DNA of 26,793 bases from Trichomonas tenax (lineage: Eukaryota; Parabasalia; Trichomonadida; Trichomonadidae). Each line of letters begins with the position of its first letter. Positions within the stretch are counted from its first letter, which is position 1. The DNA lies in NCBI GenBank assembly GCA_023091735.1, contig JALKBU010000718.1:1-26793 (forward strand), written 5' to 3'. Made by a program: the position numbers and the translations under genes. The notes below the pieces were generated by a model, which was not told where the DNA came from, did not search any database, and saw only the letters and a list, made by a program, of their open reading frames with translations. Shown here in pieces: positions 1 through 8,400 of this stretch.

Positions 1-924
1 TTATATATCCACAGCATTTTAGATGGGAAAATTTTTCATTTGCCACCAAAATTAGACCTTAAATATTCATACTGGTGGAGAAAAATCGAGATGTTTGAGT
101 AGACGTAGAAAATTCAGTGACGCCGAAATTTTTTCAGCATATTTGAGTAAGTATGCGGCACTTACGCATTTTCCAATGGTGTATTTTTTTTAAACATATG
201 CAAAACCGTTACGCACTTGGGATTTGAAAAATAAAAATAATTTTTTTATTATAAGCAGACATAGTTAAAATGGAATTTTCATTAAACGGTAAATATACTT
301 CATAATAGCTCTTGCCATAGAATCAGTCATAAAATATATTACTTTCCTATCAATAATCCATAGTGCGAGTTCAATTTTAAAACTCACTGAATTTTTTGTA
401 TGGTACATATAATTGATAGTACGCACAGGCCAAATAAGTTCTGAAAATCGACCAGACCTTTTCTATTTTTAGATAGCCTACGAAGTGTGTGTACTCAGAA
501 TTATACGCATTTAAGAATTTTGTGCGTGTTCAAATATTTTTGCTGCAAAATAGCTATATTGATTGTGCAGCATCTAAAATATGTCAAAGCGTTCAAATAA
601 AAAATGTGACATTCCAATAGAACCGAACGTTCCGCAAAGCTGCGTATTGAGTAAAAAATAACGTACTTTGCCTATAACCGCCGCATGCTTATATTTGAGT
701 CATTCTAACTAATAATATAAATAGTATCCATTAACTATGTAGAAATGATATTCAATTAAAAGCATGATAAATGAACTAATAATAAATTTCAATATAAAAT
801 TTTCCTGCCGGATGAGCAGGATATGGTATTTTGACATCACTATACCATGTATATCTTATATAATGCATTTCATGGAATTTACAATATATTTTTTTTTGAC
901 AAAAAGAAAAAGAAAAATAATAAA
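1..924. other. gene-free AT-rich stretch
   Basis: No convincing coding frame on either strand. The only open frame is about 65 codons near the right end, is very AT-rich, and has an equally long open frame on the opposite strand, so it is probably chance. No repeat or RNA structure was recognised here. Confidence 0.5.
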
Positions 925-996
925 AAGGCTTTTCAGGAGTCGAACCGATGGCATATATAACCTTTAGCATTAACTAAACCACTACACCCAAATTCA
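925..996 (-). pseudogene. tRNA-like sequence, probably a decayed tRNA gene
   Basis: On the minus strand there is a perfect internal B-box, GGTTCGACTCC (936-946), and an A-box-like block TGGTTTAGTTA (971-981) with one mismatch to the usual consensus. A D-arm can be drawn (GTGT pairing with ATGC by Watson-Crick and G-U pairs). The T-stem keeps only some pairs, the 5' and 3' acceptor halves match poorly, and I cannot draw a clean anticodon stem. T-runs, as in a Pol III terminator, follow the 3' end on the minus strand. What is seen is the promoter boxes and layout; that it is a dead tRNA or a tRNA-derived element is inference. No anticodon is assigned. Confidence 0.4.
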
Positions 997-1479
997 ACAT
1001 TCACCATTTTTATTCAATGGTGACACTAAAAATCTTGTTTACAGAAAGGTGACTCAAAAAAGGAAAAACGCACCAGCGCTGTTTCGAACAAACAAACTTT
1101 AATCAAAATTCCTGACACCCTCTGCTTTAGACCTGTGGCTAAAGTATTGTGAAACTGGGTATAACATTTCACACCAATTAATAATATTAATATATTTATA
1201 GACTGCAAACAACTTTGCATCCAATAGTTTTTGCTATATATCCACTTTATATGGCTTTATATTGTTAATATTTCACTAATTGAAAATCAAATTAATGTAT
1301 TACAAGCTGCTGCTGATGTAATTTAAGCTCCCTGCTACTGCCTGATCTGGTTTTAATGCTGCTAAATGATTTTTTTGAAATATATGCATAAGAAATAATA
1401 TATATTGGTAATAGATAATCGAAGTATAAAATTTATGTATTATGTGTAGAGTTTAGTATTATTACAGACACTGTTTTCG
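997..1479. other. gene-free stretch downstream of the CK2-like kinase
   Basis: No supported gene. This is the 3' flank of the minus-strand kinase; an ACTAAAC, containing TAAA as in trichomonad poly(A) signals, lies about 20 bases past its stop codon. One 64-codon minus frame here has no recognisable motif. Confidence 0.45.
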
Positions 1480-2457
1480 TTATCTAAAGAATTTGTGATG
1501 AAGTGCTTCTCTTGCTGTTATTCTCTTAGCTGGATCGAGTTCAAGCATCTTATTGACAAGATCTATTGAGTCAGCTGTGATCAGATGATTATTTCCCGGC
1601 ATTCCTAGAGAATAAAATGATCCTTCGACTCTGCGTGGCCAAGCAATCATCGGACTATATCTAGCAGCAAACTCGTTCCATGCTTTGCTTCCATAGGCAT
1701 GAACGAATGATTCAATCATTGTCTTATCACTGCGAGAATCCCAATGACCACGAAGCTTGATCATAATGTCGAGGCACGAAAGACCAAGTGCCCATATATC
1801 AATTGCACATCCATAAGCTGATATATTTGCGACTAACTCTGGTGCTTTAATATGCAAGCAGCCAACTTTAGGATTCATTCTCACTCCTTGTCTATAGAAG
1901 TCTGATAATCCGAAGTCAACAATGGTGAGATTTCTGTTCTGAAAATCCGCCAAAATGTTAGCTAATCTGAGATCTCTGTGAATCACACCGTGCTCGTGTA
2001 TTTGTGCGACCGTTTCGAGTGTTGTCTTGAGCCACCACTTGAAATCGGCCAATGTCATGTTGTATGTGTATCCTTCTTTATTAGAAGGATGATAAGAATA
2101 TACAACTGCAGGATTCGTGTCATTTCCTGTAACACCGTATAATTTGAGTACATTGGATACATTTTTCAGCGCTCTTAATGTCATAACTTCTTTTCCGAGT
2201 GCTTTAAAATTGTATAATGAGAGATTTTTAACGGCAACAGGTGTTCCATCTTCGAGAAAAGTCTTATAAACTGTAGAGAAGTGTCCTTTACCGATGTAAT
2301 CAAGTTCTCCTTTAAATGTAAAATTTTCAAAAGCTATTGAGTAGTTTTTATCGAAAAATTCCGGTGGATACAGTTGTGTTGAGTCTACGCATCCACGGAA
2401 ACACTCATTGCTGATGATTCTTCCATTTGTGGACTGCGAAATCAGATAAAGAAACAT
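1480..2457 (-). CDS. CK2alpha-like CMGC protein kinase
   Basis: A 325-residue serine/threonine kinase. Visible motifs: glycine loop GKGHFSTVY (56-64), VAVK with the ATP-binding Lys77, alphaC Glu90, catalytic HRDLRLAN (160-167), DFGLSDFY (181-188), a KAPEL activation-segment end (204-208), AIDIWALG (218-225), and a C-terminal KRITAREALHHKFF like the final helix of casein kinase 2. Those CK2-like features (a DFGLSDFY resembling DWGLAEFY, and TAREA) suggest the CK2/CMGC branch; CDC7-like is the alternative. Oddity: the usual Lys of HRDxKxxN is Arg164, a conservative change that may keep activity. The 48 residues before the domain match nothing I know, but the first codons (MFLYLIS) resemble those of the surface-protein genes at 20121 and 22244. 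The stop is TAA. A soluble nuclear or cytoplasmic role is inferred from family only. Confidence 0.85.
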   Translation of the reverse strand: MFLYLISQSTNGRIISNECFRGCVDSTQLYPPEFFDKNYSIAFENFTFKGELDYIGKGHFSTVYKTFLEDGTPVAVKNLSLYNFKALGKEVMTLRALKNVSNVLKLYGVTGNDTNPAVVYSYHPSNKEGYTYNMTLADFKWWLKTTLETVAQIHEHGVIHRDLRLANILADFQNRNLTIVDFGLSDFYRQGVRMNPKVGCLHIKAPELVANISAYGCAIDIWALGLSCLDIMIKLRGHWDSRSDKTMIESFVHAYGSKAWNEFAARYSPMIAWPRRVEGSFYSLGMPGNNHLITADSIDLVNKMLELDPAKRITAREALHHKFFR

Positions 2458-3233
2458 GAAATGTCAATTTTAGCAAATTGACGGCAGGCAAATCACCCAT
2501 AACCTGACAAATTGACGCAATGTATTTGATTGAGATCTATTTCTCTTTCACGTTCGGTATATCTACGTTCTATAGGTCCTTGTCACATGAGAAATACGCA
2601 AATATTCAATGATAATCACAAATATTGATTTTACAAAATAGTCGAATGGTATATTATAGTTGAATATTATTGCTTTTTAATATCTATTTATCATGAATTC
2701 TAAACAATCAAGTTGAATATTGATGTCAAAATTCAAATTTACATGGCAGATTTTTGCATTATCTCAACATCAATAGTTTATTACTGACTAAAATTCATAC
2801 TTAAGCATTGAACATATAGCATTTATCGTGACTATTGATATGATTCTCTTTATAATAGGCCTAAATTATCAATATCATTATTAATCTGATTCAGAAGTCT
2901 ATATATTACACATCTAATGTGAGTATATTATAGAACTACTGAATTTTAATATATAAATTATGTTTATAACAATCGACAATAATAATATAACGCTGCAATT
3001 TTCGCATGAGAATGAAACATTGTATTTCTATTGATAGAACGCATTCAGTGTCATTTCTCGTTGACAGGCTATACAACAACAATGTGTTGGTCTATAAAAA
3101 CTTAAAAGAGATGACATAATGTTTAGAATTTCATGTTTTCGTTGATAAAATAAATGTTCTGAGGCTATAAAAGAAAGTCCTATGTGTAAATATGTAAAGG
3201 CTTAAGGAGTAAAATTCTGCCAATGATATTTTT
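2458..3233. other. intergenic region between divergent genes
   Basis: No coding frame supported. It separates the minus-strand kinase from the plus-strand coiled-coil gene, so it should carry both promoters. Just upstream of the kinase is an 8-bp hairpin (2463-2470 with 2475-2482), and its AAATTGACG half recurs directly at 2510-2518. Otherwise it is AT-rich and featureless. Confidence 0.5.
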
Positions 3234-3240
3234 TCATTTT
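3234..3240 (+). promoter_or_regulatory. initiator (Inr)-like element
   Basis: TCATTTT with its A at 3236 lies 9 bases before the ATG at 3245. This fits the trichomonad initiator TCA(+1)-Y-T/A, known to sit within about 20 bases of the start codon, and supports ATG 3245 as the start with a very short leader. Confidence 0.6.
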
Positions 3241-3244
3241 TTTG

Positions 3245-3973
3245 ATGTCTGAGATTCCAGATTCTGAAGTCTCCAAAAAGATAGAACAAGCAAAAGCGGA
3301 AATTAAGAGGGCACAGGTCCTGATAACCAGTAACAACGATAAACTTAGGGCTGCAGATGAATGCGTTAAAGAGCTTCAAGATAAAATTCGTGAAATAAAT
3401 AACAAAAACAAAGAAATACAACGGGAAATCGATCAGCTTAAGACAAAACAAAGCACTCATAATGAAATTTTAGATAAACAACTTAAATTGAACTTGGCCA
3501 AATTTGATTTCGAGCATCAGAAAGTTTTAGAACAAAAAATGCAACTTTATGAGCGCTATCAGAACGGTTCCATCGAGATTCAAGAACTAGAACTCACTTT
3601 GAAAAATTCTTTGAAACGCAAAATCGAAGATCTCGAACTAAAACGAAAATTACTTCAACAGGCAGAGATAAGTTTAGGTCGTATGCAGAATGAACAAGAA
3701 GAACACATCAAATACATTTTATCGAGAAGATCTGATTCAATTGCTCAAGAAGATGAAGAAGAAGAGTATTATGAGGAAGATTTCTTTGAAAATGTCTCTG
3801 ATGACTCATTTGATGATGCAAGCACTCAAATGTTTGAGTTATGTCGAAAACAATTTAATTATACGCATAAGAAGGATGCACTCAACAAGAAATACAAGAT
3901 TTTGCAAGATATGAAGAACGACTTCCTTAAATCAATCGCAGAAGAAAAAGAAAAGCAAAATCATAATTCATGA
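3245..3973 (+). CDS. coiled-coil protein with acidic segment
   Basis: A 242-residue hydrophilic protein starting MSEIPDSEVSKKIEQ. Residues about 9-155 are almost continuously helical and coiled-coil in pattern, rich in Lys, Glu, Gln and Leu (for example the ELQDKIREINNKNKEIQ stretch). An acidic and tyrosine-bearing segment follows (about 169-191), then a second short helix rich in Lys and Glu at the C-terminus. There is no signal peptide or membrane segment, and only two cysteines. The ATG at 3245 is chosen because it sits 9 bases after an Inr-like TCATTTT; the in-frame TTG just before it is not a eukaryotic start. I do not recognise a named family; a structural or cytoskeletal role would be a guess. 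It is transcribed away from the CK2-like kinase. Confidence 0.75.
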   Translation: MSEIPDSEVSKKIEQAKAEIKRAQVLITSNNDKLRAADECVKELQDKIREINNKNKEIQREIDQLKTKQSTHNEILDKQLKLNLAKFDFEHQKVLEQKMQLYERYQNGSIEIQELELTLKNSLKRKIEDLELKRKLLQQAEISLGRMQNEQEEHIKYILSRRSDSIAQEDEEEEYYEEDFFENVSDDSFDDASTQMFELCRKQFNYTHKKDALNKKYKILQDMKNDFLKSIAEEKEKQNHNS

Positions 3974-4512
3974 ATCCCTGATCAAAAATCTCATTACACT
4001 TAACATTTTTATATCCATTTAATTACTTTTAATCGACTCTCGCACGCGTTTGTCTTTAAGATTAATTCTTGCAAAATTATTTTCGATTTGCAAATCAAAA
4101 CAGTTTATGAAATCATTTAGCTTCTCTATGTGTATCAAGGGCTGGCATTTTAATGGGATTTTATTACATTTTGATTATTTTTATATATCAAATTTAAGTG
4201 CTGAATCAATGCACTCTACAAAACATTTATATACAAGTACGCTAAATGCTGTATCAATATAAAAATAATCCAATCGATGAAAATATAAATTGATCCAAAA
4301 ATAAACAAACAATTTACAAAAAAAACAAATCAAATTAGCATATGCATACCAATGGCTAATGATGTAGTATTCAATTCATTTGCATCAAGCTTATTTTGAA
4401 TATCAAAATAATACGTAGTTTGATTCTTAACTGAATTGTATATTTACATCATGCACCTGAGATATGTTTTGAAACTGTGTACCGTTATTCACATTAATGT
4501 GAATGATAATGT
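3974..4512. other. gene-free stretch between convergent genes
   Basis: AT-rich. It lies between the stop of the coiled-coil gene and the stop of the minus-strand surface-protein gene. A 70-codon open frame here has no recognisable feature. Near 4485-4505 there is a short inverted repeat, TTCACATT facing AATGTGAA. Confidence 0.45.
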
Positions 4513-5763
4513 TTAAAGATGCAGAATCTCTTTTTCAATATTGTCTTTAACATGACACCGATATAAAGATGACACCACAGATATTGCAATAGCTGCAAGA
4601 ACAAGAACTAAAATTGTAACTTTCAATATCACAGAAAACTTGGAGTGTTCCATTCCTTCCATCTCTATATTCTCATCCACTGGGTCCTTGTACATCATTT
4701 TATTTGGATCTGCTGCTACAACTATTGTTCTAGTTCGAATATTATTTCGAGGCTTCGTGGCTGTTGGATGGTTGGCATTGCAAATAAGCATAATAGGACG
4801 ACTTGAAAAAGTGTAGTTATAGATTATATTGTTGGGCTGATAAAATTCATCTTCACTCTTTTCAAAAATCTTTTCTACTTGATTTGTGTAACAGTCCAGG
4901 AAGCTCGCAAAATACTCATATGACGTAGTTAGTAATGATTTCGATGAGAATATATCATTTGTATCAATTAAACTAAAATTCTTGATTAACAAATAATGAG
5001 TGAATTCAAAGGCTGCAAGCTCAAATTTTGGCATTAAATTGCATTTAATGACGAATGAATAGCCTATTAAAGATAGGCGCTGATAATGAAGATAAAATGC
5101 GAATAATGATTTTCCTGAAGAGTTTACATTCTCGTTATATATATAATTTATGATCCCAGATGGTCTAAAAGATCCTAAAGCTCGAATTTCATTGCTGAAG
5201 GAACGAGTTATGTTATTATTTTCAAATGTCTGATTTCCTCCGTACAACATCATCAATTCTGATTCACCAGGAGCTGGTTTAGGTCCGCATTTATCTATAC
5301 CTGAATTGGTGAATGTCAAATTGTCGCCAATCCAAGAGAAGAAAGTATGCCCTCTTGTCATGGATTTGCAACCAACACAGCATAATTTTTCAAGTATACA
5401 CATGTTTGGCGCTAAAGTTCCAATGCCACCTTCTTTCTTTGAGAAACAAAAATTGAATTTGCAATCGATTATTGATAATTCCGTGTCTATCGACAATCTT
5501 TGAGCTACAGCATCGATGCACGAAGGCCCAATATTGGAATAGCACTTCGAGAAGTAACATTGGCGTAAAACAATTTGTTTATGATTAAATTTGACGCAAG
5601 TTGTAAAGATTCTGATGGACGAATGGTTCTCTGCTGTATGAATTTTGATGATACCATTGGATATTGAAGAATTTAATGTTAAAAAATTCAAATTCCAACA
5701 GAATTTGAAAGTAAATGATATGATGAATAAGACGAAGGCGAGGGACATCAAACAAAAATTCAT
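4513..5763 (-). CDS. type I membrane surface protein, beta-helix-like
   Basis: A 416-residue protein. Residues 1-22 (MNFCLMSLAFVLFIISF) form a clear signal peptide. The ectodomain is rich in Cys and Asn and has repeated short strands such as VLRQCYFSKC, LSIIDCKFNFC and LEKLCCVGCKS, a spacing typical of right-handed parallel beta-helix (Pmp-like) surface proteins of trichomonads. One membrane helix (about 378-400) precedes a 16-residue cytoplasmic tail. The start at 5763 is preferred over an in-frame ATG at 5829 because the signal peptide begins there and an Inr-like TCATTGG lies 10 bases upstream. The stop overlaps TAAA, as in trichomonad poly(A) signals. It is shorter than many relatives. 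Family assignment is by pattern only; an adhesion or surface role is inferred. Confidence 0.75.
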   Translation of the reverse strand: MNFCLMSLAFVLFIISFTFKFCWNLNFLTLNSSISNGIIKIHTAENHSSIRIFTTCVKFNHKQIVLRQCYFSKCYSNIGPSCIDAVAQRLSIDTELSIIDCKFNFCFSKKEGGIGTLAPNMCILEKLCCVGCKSMTRGHTFFSWIGDNLTFTNSGIDKCGPKPAPGESELMMLYGGNQTFENNNITRSFSNEIRALGSFRPSGIINYIYNENVNSSGKSLFAFYLHYQRLSLIGYSFVIKCNLMPKFELAAFEFTHYLLIKNFSLIDTNDIFSSKSLLTTSYEYFASFLDCYTNQVEKIFEKSEDEFYQPNNIIYNYTFSSRPIMLICNANHPTATKPRNNIRTRTIVVAADPNKMMYKDPVDENIEMEGMEHSKFSVILKVTILVLVLAAIAISVVSSLYRCHVKDNIEKEILHL

Positions 5764-5768
5764 TTTCG

Positions 5769-5775
5769 CCAATGA
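5769..5775 (-). promoter_or_regulatory. initiator (Inr)-like element
   Basis: On the minus strand TCATTGG has its A at 5773, 10 bases before the ATG at 5763. It agrees with the trichomonad Inr and decides between two in-frame start codons of the surface protein. Confidence 0.5.
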
Positions 5776-5829
5776 TATGGTCAATGATTTCCACCCAAAG
5801 GCCCTACAAAGTCTTAAACACCATATCAT

Positions 5830-6157
5830 TGTCACTTTTTATCAAATTAAAAATCAAAAAATATGAACAATGGATAGGAAACAGCCTTTTAGTGTATTGT
5901 TCGATGAATTTTTTTCGATTGATTTTAAGGTTAAAAGGATTTATAATCTAAAAATCTAAGGAAATCTAGAATCTTTGAGGCAATGCTCGAGAGCCAATGT
6001 GCAGCTGAAGGTCACAGCAAATGACTGACAGTTGTTGAGGGATGATTTAGGAATAGTGAAAATTTGCTGTTTTAGACTGGAAGAATTTCTTGCTTCGGAT
6101 CGAGTATAATGGAATATAGAGAAAGCATGGCTTAGGCCTTATCTTCACTTTGACAAT
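5830..6157. other. intergenic, partly GC-richer stretch
   Basis: No complete gene. The right part is noticeably GC-richer than typical intergenic DNA here. One minus-strand frame (about 5957-6142) stays open for some 61 codons and contains FAVTFSCTLALEHCLKDSR, but it has no homology I recognise. It may be downstream sequence of the broken gene whose stop is at 6158. Confidence 0.35.
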
Positions 6158-6569
6158 TCACTCTAATCGGATTAGAGAATCGAAGACTTTGAATTTAACT
6201 TGCTGTACATTGAGCAGCAGGGTAATATCGAAGGGGTCGTATGTGAGCGAGATATCAGCCTTCAAAGAGAAATCATTTGATAATTTAATTTGAGGCGCGT
6301 CGCAGGTAATCTGTGGCTGGTAGAGGGACATAATGTCGAGATTCCTCAGGAATGGTTCTATCTTATTCCAATTTTCCGCGTACCAGCAGAGGAGGGCTGT
6401 TCGATTTCTTTTCGCGAGTCTATCTAGTTTCAAGTTCAACTTGTCTAAGAATATATTGGCCAGGGAGATGAGGATAGAGGAAGTCACGTGTGTGTTAAAG
6501 TATCGATCGATGTAGTCTGACACTTGTTCGATCTTATCCCCGAAGCTCCTTAATCTGTCGTTTATCTTT
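6158..6569 (-). pseudogene. 5'-truncated copy of an unknown gene (left arm of inverted repeat)
   Basis: This minus-strand copy shares 363 bases exactly with the plus-strand copy at 6994-7356. Its frame runs into a TGA directly where the shared block begins (6570-6568 on the minus strand), and there is no ATG in frame before the SDYIDRYFNTH segment, so it lacks a 5' end. It does keep 49 bases past the repeat, ending QQVKFKVFDSLIRLE and a TGA at 6158-6160, which looks like the original C-terminus. The encoded protein is helical at first, with LANIFLDKLNLKLDRLAKR and WYAENWNKIEPFL segments. I do not recognise the family. The GC content of this segment is clearly above its surroundings. Confidence 0.65.
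6207..6569. repeat. left arm of perfect 363-bp inverted repeat
   Basis: Compared base by base, the reverse complement of 6207-6569 equals 6994-7356 without a mismatch. The spacer is 424 bp (6570-6993). Identity stops abruptly at both ends. The 13 bases at the inner junction (TTTCATCAGGAGG, 6567-6579) recur inverted inside the spacer at 6755-6767. Confidence 0.95.
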
Positions 6570-6907
6570 CATCAGGAGGGGTTTGCATACTGGTAGCGAT
6601 TCTCAGATTAAAATCGCAAAATTTCGACCTTTGTGTCTTGATCTCTCAAAAAATTTTTCAATGCAGTCTCTTAAAATTTTCTAATGATTTGATAGATTTG
6701 TCATGATATCGGATGTAGATTAATATTATTCGAAAATATTGTTAACTTTGTAAACCTCCTGATGAAATTGAGAGCCTCAGTTCATTTCAACCCTCTGTAA
6801 AGAATTTTGAATTTATATTTTGCAATCCATATCTACACCGCGAGCTCTATAATTGGCAAATAAAATCTCTTCATTTTCTGAACTCTTTCAATTTTCTTCA
6901 AACAAAA
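6570..6907. other. spacer of the inverted repeat and leader of the right copy
   Basis: AT-rich and non-coding as far as I can see. It would form most of the loop of a giant hairpin. It holds the inverted 13-mer CCTCCTGATGAAA at 6755-6767 and, near its right end, an Inr-like TCATTTTC at 6871-6878, which may drive the plus-strand frame beginning at 6908. Confidence 0.5.
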
Positions 6908-7363
6908 ATGAACATGCAATACCCAAATGGTGTCATCATCAAGGAGAAGAAGAAACACAAGAAGCACGTATCGCAGTCTATGAGGGACAGCATAAAGATA
7001 AACGACAGATTAAGGAGCTTCGGGGATAAGATCGAACAAGTGTCAGACTACATCGATCGATACTTTAACACACACGTGACTTCCTCTATCCTCATCTCCC
7101 TGGCCAATATATTCTTAGACAAGTTGAACTTGAAACTAGATAGACTCGCGAAAAGAAATCGAACAGCCCTCCTCTGCTGGTACGCGGAAAATTGGAATAA
7201 GATAGAACCATTCCTGAGGAATCTCGACATTATGTCCCTCTACCAGCCACAGATTACCTGCGACGCGCCTCAAATTAAATTATCAAATGATTTCTCTTTG
7301 AAGGCTGATATCTCGCTCACATACGACCCCTTCGATATTACCCTGCTGCTCAATGTTCATTGA
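6908..7363 (+). pseudogene. 3'-truncated copy of an unknown gene (right arm)
   Basis: An open frame of 151 residues from ATG 6908 with a basic start (KEKKKHKKHVSQSMRDSIK), then a helical region that becomes identical to the left copy from codon 30 on. It leaves the shared block at 7356 and ends two codons later with a TGA (7361-7363), whereas the left copy continues to a different, plausibly original C-terminus. So the frame is intact and may be expressed, but it appears cut short by about 16 residues. No signal peptide, membrane helix or known catalytic motif was seen. GC content near 45% contrasts with flanking DNA and could mean foreign or mobile-element origin. It could also be annotated as a small hypothetical gene. 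Confidence 0.6.
6994..7356. repeat. right arm of perfect 363-bp inverted repeat
   Basis: Exact reverse complement of 6207-6569. Both inner and outer boundaries fall inside or next to coding sequence, and no target-site duplication flanks the pair, so this is an inverted duplication rather than ordinary transposon ends. Confidence 0.95.
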
Positions 7364-7969
7364 TATTTGTGAAATTTGCTTAAAATGTTTGTTTTATAAA
7401 ATTATATTGAAATTTAGCTTATGTAGACATAGAAACTTCTAAATATGTAACAAAAAATATTTTAATGATCCTCCAATTTTTTTCTGAGGACAAAGAAAAT
7501 TTCTTTTGACAGAATTTTATTGCGGAATTCGATTCCCTATGCTATATTTTCTCTGTGATATTCAATTTCATTATATTTTAAGTTGAAAATCGATAAAACT
7601 TGCATTTTGAGGCAAAATGGCTATGTTTCTGGTTCATGCTTTGCAGCGTTTGCCAAATTTTCGCTGTTAAATATCGACCAAAGCAAGTTTTACAATTATC
7701 AACAAATTTAATATTGAATTACACCCATCAAATCCCTATTATATCCGTGAATTCACCTGAGTTATGATGTAAAGGACAGGAGAATCGGCTCAAATATGCA
7801 GATATGGAGTAAAATAGTCGATCCTCGATCGCGAATCCTCCTATATCATCAAATCTTTATCAGCAGGAATTTTCAATCCAATCGGATCATAAAATCTTTA
7901 AGAAAGCCTTTGAAATAATGGTTTGTCTCAATTTGATTAATCGCATTAAATTTCATACCGAGATCTTAC
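7364..7969. other. gene-free stretch
   Basis: AT-rich flank between the inverted duplication and the mobile-element relic. No coding frame, RNA or notable repeat was recognised. Confidence 0.45.
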
Positions 7970-8400
7970 TCACGCCCGCCCACTATTTTGGTTGACTTTT
8001 TTGAGTTTTGCGATTTTTAACGAGTAAACTTTACGGATGAAATATATAGAAACACCGTTTTCTTTAGGATTTTCAACTATTTTTATTTCATCCTCGTCAC
8101 ATTTATGAGGTCTTTCAGCTTTATTCCATCTATGCCACGTAATTCAAAATATTTTTCCTTTATATCTATATAAATAAGTTCATTTTCACATCCTTTATAT
8201 TCATTTATTAATTCACAACCTTCATTTCTAAATTGTTCTTTAATCCATTCGGTATTTAGACCACGTCCTGTTTTAATAGGTGTTGAGTCTTCGATTTTAT
8301 CGGTTTTTATTACATTTTCATTAGATTTAATTTAAAAATCATTAACTTTTAATTGCTTAATTTCCCATTTCTTCATAAGCTCAGGTGGAATGATGGCCAT
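7970..8400 (-). pseudogene. broken gene resembling treble-clef DNA-binding/HNH-type repeat proteins
   Basis: On the minus strand ATG 8400 opens MAIIPPELMKKWEIKQLKVNDF, then a TAA (8332-8334). The same frame resumes with GLNTEWIKEQFRNEGCELI, then ENELIYIDIKEKYFEL. Near 8138-8150 the sense moves to another frame giving ITWHRWNKAERPHKC and runs to a TGA at 7970-7972. The order EWIKEQF...EGCELI...EYKG...W-x2-WNK...C resembles the repeated treble-clef modules of giant-virus and mobile-element proteins, though most zinc cysteines are missing here. So there is one nonsense and one frameshift change in about 430 bp. The last codons lie within the left terminal inverted repeat. Assignment is by pattern; no search was run. 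Confidence 0.4.

Noticed and set aside
764..970. Overlapping 64-67 codon open frames on both strands
   Set aside because: Very AT-rich, no motif, and symmetrical on both strands; probably chance next to the tRNA-like fossil.
6333..6515. 60-codon frames antisense to the repeat arms (also 7048-7230)
   Set aside because: They are the reverse side of the shared coding block; the sense frame has the better protein character and its ends make sense.
6207..7356. Ordinary DNA transposon with 363-bp terminal inverted repeats
   Set aside because: No target-site duplication, coding sequence continues across the left outer boundary and the right inner boundary, and there is no transposase between the arms.
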